In this document: positions 59,838 through 64,000 of the stretch, one piece after another
Numbering within the stretch: position 1 is the first letter of the stretch
Layout of the letters: every line of letters begins with the position of its first letter
NCBI GenBank assembly: GCA_964411985.1
Contig: CAYPNF010000033.1
Location: 1 to 64,000, forward strand
Length of the DNA: 64,000 bases
Direction: 5' to 3'
From: CAYPNF01 sp964411985
GTDB taxonomy: Bacteria > Verrucomicrobiota > Verrucomicrobiia > Limisphaerales > J093
Program-made: the position numbers and the translations under genes
The notes under the pieces: model-generated
Seen by the model: only the letters and a program-made list of their open reading frames with translations
Databases searched by the model: none
Told to the model about the DNA's origin: nothing

Positions 59838-62453
59838 GTGATTTTGACTCCGCCATCACCAAGATTAGGCAGGCACGCCAGGGTACTTTGGGGCTGGTTC
59901 ATCCCTTGGGTATGGCTGGTGGCGGGAGGTTTATGTCTGTCGGCGGAAGTGACCTTGGACGAGGCTCGCCAGCTGGTGCAGGCAGGACGGTATGACGAAT
60001 GTGTGGTGATGGCGCGCCTGGGCCTCAAGGAAAGCCAGGACACGGAGGAATGGCGGCTGCTTTTGGCCCGCAGTCTGTTGGCGCGCGGGCGTTACCCCGA
60101 GGCGCTTGCGTTCATGACCAACGCCCTGGCCCAGGAGACCCGGAGCATCCGCCTGCGGTGGCTGGCTCGGGAGGTCTTCCTGAGAAATGGGCTTCGCGGC
60201 GAGGCGGTCGAGATGGCGGACGAGATCAGCCAGTTGGTCACGACGCGGCCGAGCTTGTACGCGAACGCGGCGGACCTGATCGTGTACGGGCAAACAGCCC
60301 TGCTGGCCGGGGCGGACCCCAAGCGGGTATTGGATCGCGTCTACGAGACTGCCATGAAGATGTCCCCCAAGTCGAGCGAGGTTTACCTGGCGAAGGGAGG
60401 TTTGGCCTTGGACAAGCACGATTTTGGTTTGGCGGCGAAGGCATTTCAGGAAGGCCTGAAGCAACAACCCGATGATCCCGATCTACACTGCGCGCTGGCA
60501 CGGGCCTATGAGCCGAGTGACCGTCCCGCGATGCTGGCGTCGCTGGCCGCCGCTTTGGAGCGCAACAGCAATCATGTGGAGAGCTTGGTGTTGCTGGTGG
60601 ATCATTGTATCGATGCCGAGGAGTACCAAGAAGCGCGGAAGACCCTGGACAAGATCGCCGCGGTGAACCCGAATCATCCAGAGGCCTGGGCCTACCGTGC
60701 TTTGCTGGCGCTTCTCGCTGGTGAGCCGAAGGAGTCGGAGGAGGCGCGGAAGAAAGCGCTCTACTTCTGGAATGAGAATCCGGCGGTGGACCACCTGATC
60801 GGCCGAAAGCTCTCCCAGAAGTACCGGTTTGCCGAGGGTGCCGTCCGTCAGCGCAACGCCCTGCTCATGGATGAACACTATCTCCCTGCCACGGCGCAGC
60901 TTGCGCTGGATCTCCTCCGTCTGGGCGAGGAGTCGGAAGGCTGGCGTTTGGCCGAGACGGTGCGTGAGAAGGACGAGTACGACGTCGCGGCATTCAACCT
61001 GGTCACCCTTCGGGAGACGATGGGGAAGTTTACCACGCTCACGAATGATGCCTTGACGCTGCGCATGGGGGCCCACGAGGCAATCATCTATGGAAAGCGA
61101 GCGCTGGAGCTTCTGACCCAAGCCCGGGCCACGATCAGCGCCAAATATGGGGTCGAAATCCGTCGGCCCTGCGTGGTTGAGATTTTTCCTGAGCAGAAAG
61201 ACTTTGCCGTTCGTACCTTTGGCATGCCGGACAACCCGGGGTATCTTGGAGTCTGTTTTGGGAGTGTGGTGACGGCGACCGGGCCGGCAGCCCAGGGCGG
61301 GCGTCCGATCAACTGGCAGGCGGTGCTCTGGCATGAGTTCGCTCATGTGGTGACCCTGCAACTCACGCGCAACAAGATGCCTCGCTGGCTCAGCGAGGGG
61401 ATCTCGGTTTACGAGGAAAAGCAAGCCAACCCGGCATGGGGCCAGCACATGACGCCGCAGTACCGCGAGCTGATTCTGGACGGCAAGCTCACGCCGGTGT
61501 CGCAGTTGAGCGGGGCGTTTCTTTCCGCCAAGTCGAACCTGGATCTTCAGTTTGCCTACTACGAGTCTTCACTGGTGGTGCAGTTCTTAGTCGAGAAGTT
61601 CGGTCTAGCGCAGCTCGCCGCCATCTTAGGGGATCTGCGGGATGGTGCGGACATCAACCAGGCCATCGAGAGTCGCACGGTGGCGATGGCCCAGTTCGAG
61701 AAGGATTTTGAGGTCTATGCACGCGACCTGGCAGCGAAGATGGCCCCAGGACTGGTTTGGAGCAAGCCGCTTCCCGAACCTGCAGGGGCGCCCACGGAGG
61801 ATCCGGCCTGGATGATCTGGACGAAGACCCAACCCTTGAATTTCTGGGTGATGACCCGGGTAGCCCAAGTGCACTTGGAGGAGAAGCGCTGGGCTGAGGC
61901 CAAGCCCGTGCTGGAGAAACTGGTGGAACTGTACCCCGGATCCACGGGCACGGCTAGCGCTTACCGCCTCTTGAGCCAGGTTCATCGCGCTCTCGGGGAC
62001 ACGAATTCCGAAAAACAGGTGCTCACGCGCTTTGCCGCACTGGACAAGGAGGCTCCGGATGCCTACCTCCGATTGATGGAGCTGTCGGCAGCGGAAGCCG
62101 ATTGGGCAACCGTCAAGGAGAACTCGCAGCGTTACTTGGCAGTGAACCCGCTGGTGGCTCCTCCGTATCGTTTTCTGGCAAAAGCGGCAGAAGCCAGCGG
62201 AGAACTCCCCGAGGCGATCGAAGCTTCGCGGATGCTGCTCCAGTTGGACCCGCCAAATCCGGGCGAAGTGCATTACAGGCTGGCGCAGTTACTGCACCGG
62301 GCGGGTGATGCGGCAGCCCAGCGGCATGTGCTGCAGGCGTTGGAAGAAACGCCTCGAAACCGCGCGGCACTGCAGTTGCTACTGGATTTGAACAAAGAGA
62401 CGAGCGAAACTCTTGGGAACGCGACCTCCAAGGCCGCTGAGGTTAAGCCATGA
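59838..62453 (+). CDS. TPR-repeat protein with gluzincin (HExxH) peptidase domain
   Basis: This is an 871-aa exported protein. The start is the GTG at 59838; a signal peptide with hydrophobic WGWFIPWVWLVAGGLCLSA follows. The N-terminal half is TPR-like (repeated A-x-x-L-x-x-G-R-x-x-E-A and L-x-x-x-P-D-x-P-D-L-H-x-A-L-A-R-A-Y patterns). A metal site VLWHEFAHVVTLQL (HExxH) is followed by WLSEGISVYEE, where the third ligand Glu sits, as in gluzincins of the peptidase MA clan. Further TPRs (about 640-860) end the protein. The stop overlaps the ATG of the DUF4159 gene. It may process or bind other envelope proteins. Confidence 0.83.
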   Translation: MILTPPSPRLGRHARVLWGWFIPWVWLVAGGLCLSAEVTLDEARQLVQAGRYDECVVMARLGLKESQDTEEWRLLLARSLLARGRYPEALAFMTNALAQETRSIRLRWLAREVFLRNGLRGEAVEMADEISQLVTTRPSLYANAADLIVYGQTALLAGADPKRVLDRVYETAMKMSPKSSEVYLAKGGLALDKHDFGLAAKAFQEGLKQQPDDPDLHCALARAYEPSDRPAMLASLAAALERNSNHVESLVLLVDHCIDAEEYQEARKTLDKIAAVNPNHPEAWAYRALLALLAGEPKESEEARKKALYFWNENPAVDHLIGRKLSQKYRFAEGAVRQRNALLMDEHYLPATAQLALDLLRLGEESEGWRLAETVREKDEYDVAAFNLVTLRETMGKFTTLTNDALTLRMGAHEAIIYGKRALELLTQARATISAKYGVEIRRPCVVEIFPEQKDFAVRTFGMPDNPGYLGVCFGSVVTATGPAAQGGRPINWQAVLWHEFAHVVTLQLTRNKMPRWLSEGISVYEEKQANPAWGQHMTPQYRELILDGKLTPVSQLSGAFLSAKSNLDLQFAYYESSLVVQFLVEKFGLAQLAAILGDLRDGADINQAIESRTVAMAQFEKDFEVYARDLAAKMAPGLVWSKPLPEPAGAPTEDPAWMIWTKTQPLNFWVMTRVAQVHLEEKRWAEAKPVLEKLVELYPGSTGTASAYRLLSQVHRALGDTNSEKQVLTRFAALDKEAPDAYLRLMELSAAEADWATVKENSQRYLAVNPLVAPPYRFLAKAAEASGELPEAIEASRMLLQLDPPNPGEVHYRLAQLLHRAGDAAAQRHVLQALEETPRNRAALQLLLDLNKETSETLGNATSKAAEVKP

Positions 62454-63325
62454 AAATACTGCGGCTATTCTGGGTCCTGCTGCCGCTGGCTGCTGGCGGG
62501 CTGCTGGCGCAGCGCTGGTGGGGCGGGGACCGAAACCTCCGGGAGGATGCACCGGTCCGGACGGCACGCGAAGTTCCTTCCCGCAGTACAGGCACACCGA
62601 ACTGGACCAACGAAGCCGGATTCGAGAAGGACACCTTCACTTTTGCCCGGCTGCGCTATTCAAGGACGCCTTACGGTCCTCGCAGTTCGGGTAACTGTTT
62701 TACCGACTTTCCGGATAGCGATTTGAACCTCTCCTTTCGGATCCAGCAAGTGACGTCCATCAAGGTGGACCCGGATGGAAGGGTCGTCAGTCTGACGGAC
62801 CCTGAACTCTTCGACTACCCCTGGATCTACGCCTCAGAGCCGGGCCGGCTCAGATTTCTGGATTCGGAAGTGCCGATTTTGAGGAAGTACTTGCTGAATG
62901 GCGGATTTTTCATGGCTGACGATTTTTGGGGGCCGGTGCAATGGGATAACTTCGAAAGCGAGATGAAGCGGGTGTTTCCTGACCGCGACTTTGCGGAACT
63001 GCCTATGGATCACCCTGTTTTCCATTGCGTTTTCGATCTCAAGGGACCGAAGAACAAGTTGCAGAGTCCGAACGTCGGACAAGGGGTCCGCAGCCAGCGA
63101 AACGGGGTGACCTGGGAGATTCACGATGGCTTTGAATGTGTCGACATGCACGTCCGAGCCCTTTTCGACGACAAGGGGCGGATGATGGTCATTGCGACGC
63201 ACAACTGTGACAACGGCGACGGATGGGAGCGTGAGGGGGAAAATGACTTCTATTTCCATGAATTCTCGGAGAAGCGAGCCTTCCCGCTTGGGATCAACAT
63301 CCTCTTTTACGCGATGACGCACTAA
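62450..63325 (+). CDS. DUF4159 domain-containing protein
   Basis: This is a 291-aa exported protein. The ATG overlaps the TPR/gluzincin stop (ATGA). A signal peptide (LFWVLLPLAAGGLLAQRWWGG) precedes the DUF4159 domain, recognised by TFARLRY...GNCFTDFPDSDLNLSFRIQQVTS, YPWIYASEPGRLRF, LRKYLLNGGFFMADDFWG and PLGINILFYAMTH. The family resembles glutamine-amidotransferase-like (flavodoxin-like) folds and is usually found next to MoxR and DUF58 genes in Planctomycetes and Verrucomicrobia; its function is unknown. Here it directly precedes a MoxR gene, in agreement. Confidence 0.88.
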   Translation: MKILRLFWVLLPLAAGGLLAQRWWGGDRNLREDAPVRTAREVPSRSTGTPNWTNEAGFEKDTFTFARLRYSRTPYGPRSSGNCFTDFPDSDLNLSFRIQQVTSIKVDPDGRVVSLTDPELFDYPWIYASEPGRLRFLDSEVPILRKYLLNGGFFMADDFWGPVQWDNFESEMKRVFPDRDFAELPMDHPVFHCVFDLKGPKNKLQSPNVGQGVRSQRNGVTWEIHDGFECVDMHVRALFDDKGRMMVIATHNCDNGDGWEREGENDFYFHEFSEKRAFPLGINILFYAMTH

Positions 63326-64000
63326 ATGAACACCGAACCCGAAAATTACACTACTTCGACCGCGTCTTTACCCGCTGAGGTGGAACGTGAAACCGTTGAG
63401 CGACTCCTGGCGGGTCGCACTCGGATTGAAGCGGAGCTCGCCAAGGCGATCGTCGGTCAGAAGGAGGTCATCGACCAGATTCTGATCGCGCTCTTCGCCG
63501 GCGGCCACTGCTTGATCACGGGTGCACCTGGGCTGGCCAAGACCCTGCTCGTGAAGTCCATCGCCCAGATCTTCCACTTAAAATACCAGCGGATCCAGTT
63601 TACGCCCGATTTGATGCCGGCAGACATCACCGGGACGGAGATTCTGCAGGAGACCCCCGATGGACGGAAGATGACCTTTGTGCGCGGCCCGGTCTTTGCG
63701 AACATGATCCTGGCCGACGAAATCAACCGTACGCCGCCGAAGACCCAAGCGGCGCTGCTTGAGGCAATGCAGGAACATCAGGTGACCGCAGCGGGCACCC
63801 GGCACTCCTTGGAGGAGCCTTTCTTCGTGCTCGCCACCCAGAACCCCATTGAGATGGAGGGAACCTATCCGTTACCCGAGGCGCAACTCGATCGGTTTAT
63901 GTTCAACGTGGTGATGGATTACCTTCCGGAAGATGAGGAGGTCGACGTGGTGACCCGAACTACCGCTGACCAGCCGATGGCGATCAGCACGTTGTTTACG
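63326..64000 (+). CDS. MoxR-family AAA+ ATPase (partial, runs off the window)
   Basis: The ATG at 63326 directly abuts the stop of the DUF4159 gene. The 225 codons visible encode a MoxR ATPase: EAELAKAIVGQKEVIDQILIA, Walker A GAPGLAKTLL, PDLMPADITGTEIL, Walker B ILADEINRTPPKTQAALLEAMQE, sensor 1 VLATQNPIE, and LPEAQLDRFMF. MoxR ATPases act as chaperones for the insertion or folding of metal cofactors, often with a VWA-domain partner. The frame is open at the window edge; the missing C-terminus is about 100 residues by family length. Confidence 0.95.
   Translation, partial: MNTEPENYTTSTASLPAEVERETVERLLAGRTRIEAELAKAIVGQKEVIDQILIALFAGGHCLITGAPGLAKTLLVKSIAQIFHLKYQRIQFTPDLMPADITGTEILQETPDGRKMTFVRGPVFANMILADEINRTPPKTQAALLEAMQEHQVTAAGTRHSLEEPFFVLATQNPIEMEGTYPLPEAQLDRFMFNVVMDYLPEDEEVDVVTRTTADQPMAISTLFT

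Overview
The window looks like a chromosome segment of a Verrucomicrobiota bacterium (Limisphaerales/Pedosphaera-like). This is inferred from gene content: CotH/lamin-tail surface giants, secreted proteins ending in a short domain that closes on FYRL/FFRL, a pseudopilin, a choice-of-anchor Q beta-helix protein, PEP-CTERM, an arylsulfatase with arylsulfotransferase-like proteins, a Tat-exported Gfo/Idh/MocA oxidoreductase, and a DUF4159/MoxR cluster. Base composition is GC-rich throughout by eye. There is one RNA gene, tRNA-Leu(CAA).

Layout. 0-1.4 kb: parB on the minus strand behind a strong hairpin terminator. 1.5-7.9 kb: a 2145-aa secreted protein with a CotH domain and eight lamin-tail-like domains. 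8-12.2 kb: small housekeeping and accessory genes (pRiA4b ORF-3 family protein, a lone CbiO-like ATPase, a FIST protein, trmB, a GNAT acetyltransferase). 12.3-14.1 kb: an N-acetylhexosamine-kinase-like gene and eda. 14.1-20.1 kb: a minus-strand polysaccharide operon (two GT4, a Wzy/ligase-like membrane protein, a GT2, a pyruvyl transferase). 20.4-24.4 kb: a PfkB sugar kinase, then an operon of a membrane-anchored protein, a pseudopilin and an ABC-2 exporter. 24.6-28.2 kb: kamA converging on zwf-pgl. 28.4-33.7 kb: an M48 protease, a broken SulP transporter, a second M48 protease, and a BspA-like LRR protein followed by a remnant of an extra C-terminal domain.

34.2-41.8 kb is the most interesting region. 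It is a tightly packed, translationally coupled operon of exported proteins: sulfatase-modifying-factor-like, arylsulfotransferase-like, sulfatase, purple-acid-phosphatase-like, and a second arylsulfotransferase-like protein. All five carry Gly/Arg/Pro/Gln-rich low-complexity segments. Immediately downstream lies a decayed sulfatase start fused to a decayed CotH C-terminus, and a second copy of that CotH tail lies 6 kb further on. The region therefore looks like a duplicated and eroding module.

43.1-48.3 kb holds glycan-degradation genes (GH67-N-like protein, oxidoreductase, PHB-depolymerase/feruloyl-esterase-like lipase). 49-59.8 kb holds surface proteins: a Gly-rich beta-helix, an FYRL-type secreted protein, a P-domain PEP-CTERM protein and a 2179-aa multidomain giant, with the tRNA between the last two. 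59.8-64 kb is a TPR/gluzincin protein, a DUF4159 protein and the start of a MoxR ATPase that runs off the window.

Together, zwf, pgl, eda and the sugar kinases could feed hexoses released from external sulfated or uronic-acid-bearing glycans into the Entner-Doudoroff route, although no edd is seen here. All functions are inferred from motif recognition; no database search was run.
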